A stretch of DNA of 64,000 nt from Pseudoalteromonas nigrifaciens (GTDB lineage Bacteria; Pseudomonadota; Gammaproteobacteria; Enterobacterales; Alteromonadaceae): positions 62,001 to 126,000 of the forward strand of contig NZ_CP011037.1 of the NCBI RefSeq assembly GCF_002221505.1, given 5' to 3'. This document shows positions 18,616 through 26,545 of this stretch, in pieces; within the stretch, counting starts at the first letter, position 1, and each line of letters begins with the position of its first letter. Under the pieces are notes generated by a model. That model searched no databases. It was not told the origin of the DNA and worked only from the letters and a program-made list of their open reading frames with translations. The position numbers and the translations under genes are program-made.

Positions 18616-19671
18616 TTATAAGCTCCGTTGCTGATAAGTTTTTAGCAACATAATTAAAAAGAAAGGGCCACCAATAGCACTGGTTATTAAGCCAATAGGT
18701 AACTCTGCAGGGAGCATTACAGTGCGTGCAAATAAATCAGCAAAGCTTAATAGCAGCGCGCCGCCTAAAATACTTGCTGGCATTAAGTAACGATGATCGG
18801 GCCCTAAAACAAGCCTTACAATATGCGGCACAATAAAACCAACAAAACCAATAATACCGGTAATAGAGACAGCTGCTCCGGTGCACAATGCCGTGCAAAT
18901 AAATACCTGCTTTTTAAGCCGCGTTACATTAATACCTAAGTGTTTAGCTTGCGCTTCGCCTAGTAAATATAAATTAAGAGGTTTTGCTAGGCGTAGTAAT
19001 AAAACCACACTCAAAACAATAATACATAAAGAGGGCAGCATCATTGCAAAGTGATTACCGGCTAAAGAACCCATACTCCAAAATGTTAAATCGCGCAGTT
19101 GTTGCTCGTTACTAATTAATGTAAGCCCACCAATGAGCGATCCCACAATGGCATTAACAGCAATACCAGCTAGTAATAAGCTAATAATTGTAAACTGACC
19201 ACTGTGAGCGCTTAATCTATAAATAAATACACATACACTAATACAGCCAATAAATGCGCCAACCGGTACCGCATAAACGCCCAAGGTACTGCTAAAGTTA
19301 GCAAATAAACTACTGCCTAATACTATAGTGGCTACAGCGCCAAGTGCTGCACCACTCGACACACCAATTAAACCCGGATCGGCTAATGGGTTTCTAAAAA
19401 TTGCCTGCATAGCACAGCCACACGCGGCTAACCCTGCACCTACCACCATGGCTAACACTATGCGTGGTAAGCGTATTTGCCAAATAATAGCGTTTTTTAA
19501 GCTATCAGTTTCAAGCTGGTTAATTATTGCGACTATTTCACTCAAGCTTAAATTTACGCCCCCTTTACTTAGTGCAATAAAAAACATAAAAACACAGGCT
19601 AAAAATAAACAGGGAATGGCCATTTTTCGCTGTTTTTGTTCGGTTAATAGCGTACTTCCTAATGCCAGCAT
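18616..19671 (-). CDS. hmuU: heme ABC transporter permease
   Basis: 351 aa, BtuCD/FecCD-type permease with about nine or ten membrane segments. The block LPRIVLAMVVGAGLAACGC and the motif GADHRYLMPAS-like stretch near the C-terminus (LGPDHRYLMPASILGGA) are diagnostic. It forms the inner-membrane channel with HmuV. It lies between hmuT (5 bp gap) and hmuV (no gap) in a leftward operon. Confidence 0.92.
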   Translation of the reverse strand: MLALGSTLLTEQKQRKMAIPCLFLACVFMFFIALSKGGVNLSLSEIVAIINQLETDSLKNAIIWQIRLPRIVLAMVVGAGLAACGCAMQAIFRNPLADPGLIGVSSGAALGAVATIVLGSSLFANFSSTLGVYAVPVGAFIGCISVCVFIYRLSAHSGQFTIISLLLAGIAVNAIVGSLIGGLTLISNEQQLRDLTFWSMGSLAGNHFAMMLPSLCIIVLSVVLLLRLAKPLNLYLLGEAQAKHLGINVTRLKKQVFICTALCTGAAVSITGIIGFVGFIVPHIVRLVLGPDHRYLMPASILGGALLLSFADLFARTVMLPAELPIGLITSAIGGPFFLIMLLKTYQQRSL

Positions 19672-19676
19672 AGTTA

Positions 19677-20594
19677 TTACTCACTTAGCTCAATGTTAGG
19701 TTGAGAGGTTTTAGCAAAGCGAAACTTATACGTTGTAGGTAATTTAGCATTAGGGTGTAAAACACTTGCAAGCTCAACTACCGCTTGTGGTGTACGTGGG
19801 CCCATGCCTAATAAATAACTGCCATCGAAGCTATAAACTTGCTTATTTTTAACTGCATTAGAGAACTTAAAATGTGCTAGTTTTGAGACGTTTTCCATAG
19901 GGGTGTCGCCGTGTCGTCCCATAGTAATAATTGCGTCTGGATTAAGAGCAAGGGCCGCTTCAGTTGAAAGCGGTTTCCAATTTTGTATATGCTCTGCTGC
20001 AATATTAATTGCTCCAGCGGCATTTATTAATTCATTTGCAGAGGTATTTGCCCCGGCTACAATAGGTTGCCCGCTGCGTACATTAAGAATAAATAGTACT
20101 CTCGGCTTATAAGTACTTTGTTGTAAAACAGTGTTTAAAGCAGCTCTGTCTATTGCCAAACTATTTGCAAGTTGCTCTCCCTTTTTAGGTACATTGAGTA
20201 AACGTGCAATGTGTTTTATTTTAGCTTCAATACCTAAAAAGTTATCTTCTTGTGTAAGTATGGTCATGTTTATTCCCGTACTTTTTAGCTGCTCTACTAC
20301 CTTTTGAGGTCCTGTGTCGGCTTCGCCTAAGAGTAAATCTGGGCTGAGCGATAATATCCCCTCTGTACTTATTTTTCGTACGTACCCTATTTGCGGTTTT
20401 TTAGTCGCAGCACTTGGAAATACACTGGTGCTGTCTACACCTACAATACGATGCTGCTCATTAAAGGCATAAATAATTTCAGTTATTGAGCCTCCCGAAA
20501 CAACAATTCTTTGTGCCGAGAATGGAGCTGAATTACTGCTACAAGCAAATGTTAACAAGGTAAGCGTAATTAAATATGTGAATAGGGGTTTCAT
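19677..20594 (-). CDS. hmuT: periplasmic heme-binding protein
   Basis: 305 aa from the ATG at 20594, chosen because it begins a standard signal peptide (MKPLFTYLITLTLLTFACSS); the open frame extends upstream without export features. The cysteine after LTFA could be a lipid site, but the Phe at -2 does not fit the lipobox well. The mature part is a helical-backbone (type III) binding protein: RIVVSGGSITEIIYAF, RIVGVDSTSVFP, GYVRKISTEGILSLSPDLLLG. It delivers heme to HmuUV. It is divergent from tonB, with Fur-like sequence between. Confidence 0.9.
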   Translation of the reverse strand: MKPLFTYLITLTLLTFACSSNSAPFSAQRIVVSGGSITEIIYAFNEQHRIVGVDSTSVFPSAATKKPQIGYVRKISTEGILSLSPDLLLGEADTGPQKVVEQLKSTGINMTILTQEDNFLGIEAKIKHIARLLNVPKKGEQLANSLAIDRAALNTVLQQSTYKPRVLFILNVRSGQPIVAGANTSANELINAAGAINIAAEHIQNWKPLSTEAALALNPDAIITMGRHGDTPMENVSKLAHFKFSNAVKNKQVYSFDGSYLLGMGPRTPQAVVELASVLHPNAKLPTTYKFRFAKTSQPNIELSE

Positions 20595-20607
20595 AACAAA
20601 TCCAATG

Positions 20608-20650
20608 TTGATATTATCAATAAACACGAACAATAACAGTTATCATTTAT
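20608..20650. promoter_or_regulatory. Fur-like sites between hmuT and tonB
   Basis: TGATATTATCAAT (20608-20620) and AATAACAGTTATCATTTAT (20632-20650) resemble the Fur consensus built from GATAAT units. They sit exactly in the divergent promoter region, so iron control of both operons is likely. Confidence 0.55.
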
Positions 20651-20661
20651 ATTTAAAAGCT

Positions 20662-21414
20662 ATGAAGTTTACTATTTTTATATTACTGTCAGCAGTTGCT
20701 CATTATATTGGGTTGTTTATGCAACCTGCTCCCCCTAAAGCTATGACATTTTCGCAGGGGCAAAAAGCCGATCGTGTAGCAATTAATATTATTAACTCAA
20801 CCCAGGTTAACGCCAGTAAAGTAGCTAAAAAAATACCAGCTGAGCCAAAACTAACAGCGCCTGTGGTTAAAAACGATAATGTTAGTACTGAGTTTTCGGG
20901 CACCAAGCAGCACCTTAAAATAGTAAAAAAAACACCTAAAAATATAAAAAAAATAATAGATAACCCGCCAAAAAAACCAGCTAAAGCCAAACCGGTTAAC
21001 ATAGCTAAAAGCACTGAACATAAAAAGTCTGTAAAAAATGCCCCTGCAAACAAAAATAAAATAAAGCCTGCTGCGCCCAGTTCTAGTACCACAAAACTAA
21101 GTAACCAGCACTCTGCTACTAATCAATTAGTTACCGTAACCGAATTACCATTATTTAAAGCCCCTAAGCCAATATTAACGTATCCGTTACGGGCTAAAAA
21201 AAGAGGTTACGAAGGGGTTACGTTATTACAAATTGAGTTGAATAAGCAGGGGCATATAGCAAAATTAACTGTGTTAAAAAGCAGCGGATTTACTGAGCTC
21301 GACAAAGCTGCTTTAAATAATGTAGCGCAGTGGCAGTTTCATCCTGTTGTTAAAAATAACCACCCGATAAAAGCACGATTTAGCGTGCCAATTCGGTTTT
21401 CGTTAAACGTATAA
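20662..21414 (+). CDS. tonB: TonB energy-transducing protein of the heme system
   Basis: 250 aa from the ATG at 20662, which starts the single membrane helix (MKFTIFILLSAVAHYIGLFM); the frame extends upstream into the hmuT leader without sense. A long Lys/Pro/Ala linker follows (residues 50-165), then the TonB C-terminal domain with YPLRAKKRGYEGVTLLQ and SSGFTELDKAALNNVAQWQF. It spans the periplasm and passes proton-motive energy to the receptor. It is first in tonB-exbB-exbD. Confidence 0.92.
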   Translation: MKFTIFILLSAVAHYIGLFMQPAPPKAMTFSQGQKADRVAINIINSTQVNASKVAKKIPAEPKLTAPVVKNDNVSTEFSGTKQHLKIVKKTPKNIKKIIDNPPKKPAKAKPVNIAKSTEHKKSVKNAPANKNKIKPAAPSSSTTKLSNQHSATNQLVTVTELPLFKAPKPILTYPLRAKKRGYEGVTLLQIELNKQGHIAKLTVLKSSGFTELDKAALNNVAQWQFHPVVKNNHPIKARFSVPIRFSLNV

Positions 21415-21428
21415 CAAAGAGTAATAAC

Positions 21429-21980
21429 ATGCAGTCAACTTTTAATGCGGTAGGTATTATGGCTTGGCCATTACTATTGGTGTCAATTATAGCTTTGGCT
21501 ATTGTGCTGGAGCGCAGCACTATTTTAATTATTGCTAAGTGGCAATTAAAGCAACATAAACTAGGGACAAGTCAATTTGCAATTACGCTGCAAGCTAAGC
21601 AGTTGCTGCACAGTGAGCAACGTTTGCAATGGTGTCAATTGTATTTACAAGACTGCTTAATTGATTGGCGAAAACGGCTAAACATATTGAGCTTATTGGC
21701 CTCTTTAAGCCCTTTAATGGGGTTACTTGGTACTGTGTGGGGGTTGGTCGTTATGTTTAAACGTATTGCCGAAACTAACCAAGCGGTTACGCCTGCTTTA
21801 CTAGCTGATGGCTTGTGGGAAGCTATGTATTCAACTATGGCTGGATTAGTTATTGCTATTCCATGTTTATTAGTTAGCGGCTTATTAAACACCATACTAG
21901 AAGGGTTACAAAATGATTTTACAAGAATTATCAATCATTTAAATTATAAGTTTACCTATAGTGACTCACCTTATGCTTAG
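21429..21980 (+). CDS. exbB: ExbB proton-channel subunit
   Basis: 183 aa. Three membrane segments are visible: residues 7-24, 75-100 and 120-145. The MotA/TolQ/ExbB block SLSPLMGLLGTVWGLVVMF and the later PALLADGLWEAMYSTMAGLVIAIP are present. With ExbD it uses the proton gradient to drive TonB. It is 14 bp after tonB with AAGAGTAAT before the ATG and overlaps exbD. Confidence 0.92.
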   Translation: MQSTFNAVGIMAWPLLLVSIIALAIVLERSTILIIAKWQLKQHKLGTSQFAITLQAKQLLHSEQRLQWCQLYLQDCLIDWRKRLNILSLLASLSPLMGLLGTVWGLVVMFKRIAETNQAVTPALLADGLWEAMYSTMAGLVIAIPCLLVSGLLNTILEGLQNDFTRIINHLNYKFTYSDSPYA

Positions 21981-22386
21981 CTTGCCACCGCGTAATACAG
22001 CGGCGCAATTAGTGCCAGACTTAACCGCTTTGCTTGATGTGTTATTTATTTTATTGGTTTTTTTATTACTTACAGCAGCGGTTAAGTTAAATATGCTTGA
22101 TGTAACGCTTCCCGATACAGGTAAAAACACCAGCACACCGGTACAACAAGCAGATGTACAGGTGCTTAGTATTCGGTTAGAGCATAATAAGCTTCAATAC
22201 GCCCTCGAAAAAGAATCATTTACTACGTTAAATGAAGCGATTAACGCCTTAAAAAACAGTAAAGAAAGCTTACCTCTGTATTTAGCGGTTGATCAGCAAG
22301 TACCTAGCGGCGAATTAGTAAAGCTATTAGCTAAACTTTCTGCTGAAAAGTATCAAGTTGCAAATATTTTAGTTAAAAGCGATTGA
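21973..22386 (+). CDS. exbD: ExbD proton-channel subunit
   Basis: 137 aa from the ATG at 21973, which overlaps the last 8 bases of exbB; an in-frame GTG at 21961 is the alternative and no ribosome site decides it. A single N-terminal membrane helix carries the essential Asp in PDLTALLDVLFILLVFLLL, followed by a periplasmic domain ending in VPSGELVKLLAKLSAEKYQVANIL. Partner of ExbB. Confidence 0.9.
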   Translation: MLSLPPRNTAAQLVPDLTALLDVLFILLVFLLLTAAVKLNMLDVTLPDTGKNTSTPVQQADVQVLSIRLEHNKLQYALEKESFTTLNEAINALKNSKESLPLYLAVDQQVPSGELVKLLAKLSAEKYQVANILVKSD

Positions 22387-22403
22387 TAACTATTATCATT
22401 TAA
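22385..22403 (+). promoter_or_regulatory. Fur-like box before the heme receptor
   Basis: TGATAACTATTATCATTTA immediately after exbD, 130 bp before the receptor start. Close to the classic 19-bp Fur box. It gives the receptor gene its own iron-responsive promoter. Confidence 0.6.
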
Positions 22404-22532
22404 TGTTTATTTTGTTATAGTCAAGTTGCTTTAGGCAGTAGGGGCTAACCCAAAGCGTTATGTAATTTTTTTGCATTCAATATAAGTAGAGCAAAAGAGT
22501 AAACAAAATATAATTATTAAATGGAGTAAATA

Positions 22533-24620
22533 ATGCGTATTACCAAACTGGCAGCTTGCCTTGCCACTCTGTCTTCGCCCTTAATGGCAGCTGATCTTGA
22601 AAACCCTAACCACACTAATATGCCGGTTACAGCACTTGATGCCGTAACCGTTACGGCAACCCGTACCGCAAAGTCTGCACTAAATTCAGCTCAAGCCGTT
22701 AATGTTATTAACGCAGAACAAATAGAGCAAGTACTTGCTAGTAGCGTATTCGACAGCCTTATTAGTATTCCTAACGTTACTGCAACCGGTGGCCCACGTA
22801 ATATGGGACAAAAGTTTAATGTACGTGGTTTTAGTGACGCAGAAGATGTGTTGATAAGTGTAGATGGTGCAATTCAAACATTTGAAAAGTATCGAATGGG
22901 AAGTTTTTTTTCAGATCCTGAACTTTATCGCTCTGTAAATGTTAAACGTGGACCAAGTACTGTTTTGCATGGCGGTGGTGCTTTAGGTGGTGTGGTAGAA
23001 ATGGAACTTAAAGATGCCAGCGACTTTTTAGCACCGGGTGAGCAAGGTGGCGTTAAAGTTAAGCTAGGTCACCATGGCAATAATAATGAAAATAACGGTA
23101 CCGTATATGCTTATGCACGCCCTACTGACTCATTAGATATACTTACTTCGTACGTAAAGCGCAGCAGTGACGACTTTAAGTTATCAAATGGTGAAACGCT
23201 CGATAATTCGGGTATTGAGGCCGAATCGTTGCTTTTAAAAGCTGAATATTACTTAAACGAAGACTCCTTAATTGGATTGTCGTATACAAAAAGTGAAGAC
23301 AATCAGCGCACCGAGTTTAATACTACCGATCCTGGCGCATGGGGTACGGTATATAGAGAAATTGAACAATCGGTTACTAATTTAAGCTATGAGCTTAACC
23401 CCGCCAATAATCCTTATGTAAATTTAACAGCACGCTTAGGGCGCACCCAAAGTCAGGTTGTTGAAAGTGATGGTTCAGGCACTTTAAAAGATTTTATTGG
23501 CTTAGAGTCTAACTACGAATACAACATAACTACACTTGATATTGCGAATACATCTTTAATTAAACAGCATACTTTAACCTATGGCATGCAGTATTCTGAA
23601 AAAGATCGAGTGGGAACCAAGTTAAGTTATCCATGCCTTAATTTAGACATGCAAACTTATCAATGTATTGATTATGCAGAGCAAGCAATACAAGACGAAA
23701 TAACATCTCAGCCCGGAGGTACTCAAAAACGTATAGGCGTTTACCTACAAGACGAATTTACTTGGCAGGCATTAACGCTTACCACAGGGCTACGTTATGA
23801 AAAGTATAAAACCACAGCAACCTCTAGCTTTGCCAACTCATTTAATAATTTAGATACCGATGTTGATCACTCTCAAGTGGTGCCTGCATTAACCGCTCAC
23901 TATCAAATTAATAACCAGCTAGCTGTTTTTTCAAGTTATCAGCAAGGATTTAGAGCCCCATTAATAGATGAGCTTTATGATCAATATGGTGGCCGTGATC
24001 CGGCACTCGAACTTAAAGTAGAAAACAGCACCAATAAAGAAATAGGTGCGAGTTACCAAAACCAAAACATATTTACAAACAGAGATGCTTTAACTGCCCG
24101 TGTTATTTATTTTAAAGTAAAAATAGATGACGAAATTCAATCAAACACCAATATAGCCACTAATCCCGAACCCGCAGCGCGTTATAACAATAGTGGCGAA
24201 AACCAACGAGACGGCATTGAGTTTGAAATTAATTATGCACATACCTTAGGTTATGCCAACTTTTCTTATAGTCGAATATCAGGTGAAAACCAAAACAATG
24301 AACCACTTTGGTATTTACCAGCAGATAAATTTGCACTAAGTAGCGGGTTAAACTTTTTTAACGACGTGCTAAAAACAGGCTTTAATATTCAACATGTTAA
24401 TGATCGCACTGTACTTGTAGCAGGTATTGAGCAGCAACATAAAAGTTATGTTTTAGCCGGTATAAACGCCAGTTGGGATATTAACGACAGCTGGAATGCC
24501 CGCTTAGCAATAGATAATTTATTTGATAAAGAATACCAAGTTATAGCGGGTACTACAGGCGCCATTGGCGACTATGGTGTTGGCCGTAATATTAAAACGC
24601 AAATTAGTTTTAAATTTTAA
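22533..24620 (+). CDS. hmuR: TonB-dependent hemoglobin/heme outer-membrane receptor
   Basis: 695 aa. Signal peptide (MRITKLAACLATLSSPLMAA), then a TonB box in DAVTVTATR (about residues 36-44), a plug domain with KRGPSTVLHGGGALGG, and a 22-strand barrel ending in an aromatic residue (KTQISFKF). The heme-receptor FRAP motif occurs in QQGFRAPLIDELY. An insertion with a Cys pair (CLNLDMQTYQC) lies in an extracellular loop. It binds heme or hemoproteins outside and passes heme to HmuT. Ligand choice cannot be decided from sequence. It is followed 45 bp later by the hemS-like gene. Confidence 0.92.
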   Translation: MRITKLAACLATLSSPLMAADLENPNHTNMPVTALDAVTVTATRTAKSALNSAQAVNVINAEQIEQVLASSVFDSLISIPNVTATGGPRNMGQKFNVRGFSDAEDVLISVDGAIQTFEKYRMGSFFSDPELYRSVNVKRGPSTVLHGGGALGGVVEMELKDASDFLAPGEQGGVKVKLGHHGNNNENNGTVYAYARPTDSLDILTSYVKRSSDDFKLSNGETLDNSGIEAESLLLKAEYYLNEDSLIGLSYTKSEDNQRTEFNTTDPGAWGTVYREIEQSVTNLSYELNPANNPYVNLTARLGRTQSQVVESDGSGTLKDFIGLESNYEYNITTLDIANTSLIKQHTLTYGMQYSEKDRVGTKLSYPCLNLDMQTYQCIDYAEQAIQDEITSQPGGTQKRIGVYLQDEFTWQALTLTTGLRYEKYKTTATSSFANSFNNLDTDVDHSQVVPALTAHYQINNQLAVFSSYQQGFRAPLIDELYDQYGGRDPALELKVENSTNKEIGASYQNQNIFTNRDALTARVIYFKVKIDDEIQSNTNIATNPEPAARYNNSGENQRDGIEFEINYAHTLGYANFSYSRISGENQNNEPLWYLPADKFALSSGLNFFNDVLKTGFNIQHVNDRTVLVAGIEQQHKSYVLAGINASWDINDSWNARLAIDNLFDKEYQVIAGTTGAIGDYGVGRNIKTQISFKF

Positions 24621-24665
24621 GTTGCCGTAATGGTCACTTAGGCCATTACCTTTTAGGAGTAAATT

Positions 24666-25718
24666 ATGAATACCTTAGTTAACCAATATCAAACATTAAA
24701 AGTAGCGCAGCCCAATATTCGCAGTGTAGATGCCGCCGTACAACTTGGCACCACAGAAGCACAACTTATTGCTTCTCAAGTAGGGCAGCAAGCAATTAAA
24801 TTAAATATTAATCAAATCGAAAACATTCTCAAAGGGTTAAAAAAGCTAGAACATGTAATGGCACTTACACGCAACGGCGTTGTAGTGAGTGAAATTAAAG
24901 GCTGCTACGAAAAACTATATACTTCACAGCGTAATAATAAAAAAATGGGAATAGCAATTAACCCAGGAGGCATAGATTTAAGGTTGTTTTTATCGCAATG
25001 GGCCAGTGTATTTGCTGTTAAGTTAAATAACATGGTGAGCATTCAGTGCTTTGATAAACATGGCCGAGCTGTTCATAAAATATTTAATACCGATAAAACT
25101 AATTTAACTGCGTATCAGGCGCTAATTAGTAAATATAGCGACCCAGAGCAAAGCACTACATTAGTGGTAGAGCCAATCAAAACCCAAGAGCTTGAGACCA
25201 CACCGCAAGAAAATATAAATGTAGCAGGCTTTTTAACCGCATGGGAAAACTTGCAAGATGTGCATCATTTTCCGGCATTATTAACCGAGTTTAAAGTAGG
25301 CAGAATACAAGCACTTGAACTTGCACAGCCCAATTGGGCACAAGAAATACCAACCGCAAGCTTACCATTAATATTTAGCACGTTAAAAGAGCAGCAAAGC
25401 GAGGTAATGATTTTTGTAAATAACAACGCCGCGGTGCAAATATACTCAGGAGCACTCAATAACTTAAAGCAAGTAGGCCCTTGGTATAACGTACTTGATG
25501 AAGACTTTAATTTACATATTAAAAGTGAAGGTTTAGCGCGTGCTTTTGTCGTTAAAAAGCCAACAGATAACGGTAATACTGTGGTGCACTCAATAGAGTT
25601 TTTTGATGAGAGCAGCAACACAGTGATGACCTTATTTGGCCGCAGGGTTGAAGGTAAAGAGCAACCGAAGCAGTGGATAGCACTGTGTAATAAATTGAGC
25701 GACAGTTATAAAAGTTAA
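24666..25718 (+). CDS. hmuS: hemin-degrading/heme-trafficking protein, HemS/HmuS family
   Basis: 350 aa, the usual two-repeat HemS length. It has the duplicated fold with RNGVVVSEIKGCYEKL and the second half AGFLTAWENLQDVHHFPALLTEFKVGR, and ends with a conserved GRRVEGKEQPKQW block. The family stores or breaks heme and hands it to downstream enzymes in the cytoplasm. A ribosome site TTAGGAGTAA precedes the ATG. It closes the rightward heme operon. Confidence 0.9.
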   Translation: MNTLVNQYQTLKVAQPNIRSVDAAVQLGTTEAQLIASQVGQQAIKLNINQIENILKGLKKLEHVMALTRNGVVVSEIKGCYEKLYTSQRNNKKMGIAINPGGIDLRLFLSQWASVFAVKLNNMVSIQCFDKHGRAVHKIFNTDKTNLTAYQALISKYSDPEQSTTLVVEPIKTQELETTPQENINVAGFLTAWENLQDVHHFPALLTEFKVGRIQALELAQPNWAQEIPTASLPLIFSTLKEQQSEVMIFVNNNAAVQIYSGALNNLKQVGPWYNVLDEDFNLHIKSEGLARAFVVKKPTDNGNTVVHSIEFFDESSNTVMTLFGRRVEGKEQPKQWIALCNKLSDSYKS

Positions 25719-25737
25719 CTTGATACAACACATTTAT

Positions 25738-25769
25738 AATTATTGTCTACCGATAGGTAGGCAATAATT
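25738..25769. terminator. hairpin after the heme operon
   Basis: AATTATTG-TCTACC-GATA-GGTAGG-CAATAATT gives a 14-bp stem (one mismatch). The T-run is missing, so termination is probable but not certain. It touches the edge of MITE-like copy 4. Confidence 0.5.
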
Positions 25770-25955
25770 AACCGGAACTCTGGTTAAGAGATTTATTAAC
25801 GTATTGAATCATACTTATATTTAAATTTATTTTCTCTAGCCAGAGGCTTTTAGCGAGTTTACGCGTCAATAGCTGGCCTATTGCAAGTAAATTCAACGCA
25901 GTTAGCGTTGTAAATAGCTACTTGAGATAGTTTTGTTATCCAAAGCTTAGGTTAA
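25768..25955. repeat. MITE-like repeat, copy 4 (inverted)
   Basis: TTAACCGGAACTCTGG at the left and CCAAAGCTTAGGTTAA at the right, with the interior of copy 1 in reverse complement (GCGTCAATAGCTGGCCTATT). It sits between the heme operon and the diguanylate cyclase pseudogene. Confidence 0.8.
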
Positions 25956-26063
25956 TTAGTACTTCACATTATTAAAGTTGGTTAGATTCTTGGTTTTAAA
26001 GCAGGTAGTATAAAATGTATTGAATATATTATGCATGCAAGTTGTACGTGAGGTATAGACAGA

Positions 26064-26300
26064 GTGTTTCACAAACTATTACCAACATTAAACCTCAGGT
26101 TTCTTATACTATTACTTGTTTTACTTGCCTCTATTTGCACCTTAGTAAGTAGTTTTTATGCTACTTACCAAGTGCAAAAAGAGCAGTTAATCAACTACAC
26201 GTTACACAGTAATTACGCTTATGCTAATAAGCTTGCTTCAGCAACAGATAGCTTTCTTGAACATTTGCAGGGTGCATTCTCGTCGGCTTTAGCTACGAGT
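26064..26300 (+). pseudogene. diguanylate cyclase, N-terminal fragment
   Basis: GTG start, then a hydrophobic membrane segment (LRFLILLLVLLASICTLVSS, residues 12-31) and the beginning of a periplasmic sensor region (SFYATYQVQKEQLINYTLHSNY). The frame reaches the TnpB element and stops. The middle of the sensor domain is not found on the other side, so at least a few hundred residues are missing compared with an ordinary membrane diguanylate cyclase. Confidence 0.7.
26288..26300 (+). repeat. 13-bp direct repeat at the edges of the TnpB element (left copy)
   Basis: TTTAGCTACGAGT occurs here and again at 28064-28076, 1776 bp apart, exactly bordering the TnpB-only element. TnpB-type elements normally make no target duplication, so the repeat is unexpected. 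Confidence 0.7.
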
Positions 26301-26545
26301 TAAGCCCTGCGGTTTTAGTGGTTGTGTTTTGCTACAGCTTTACTCTATTTTACAGCTAGTTCAGAGGGTGGCTTACGCTGCGAGCGAACACGTCACAGCG
26401 GTATTTTGCAACGAATGCTAGGTGTACTTGGTTCTTATAAACGCAGTTCCTGCCAGTTCTCCATTCGTGCATATTAAACTCATGATTGTTTTTTGTATAG
26501 CGCTATAATATTCTGTGTTTAGTGACTGTTCAAGGCATTTAATTA

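Noticed and set aside
20634..20661. upstream extension of tonB
   Set aside because: The longer frame starts inside the hmuT coding region and lacks a ribosome site; the membrane helix begins at 20662.
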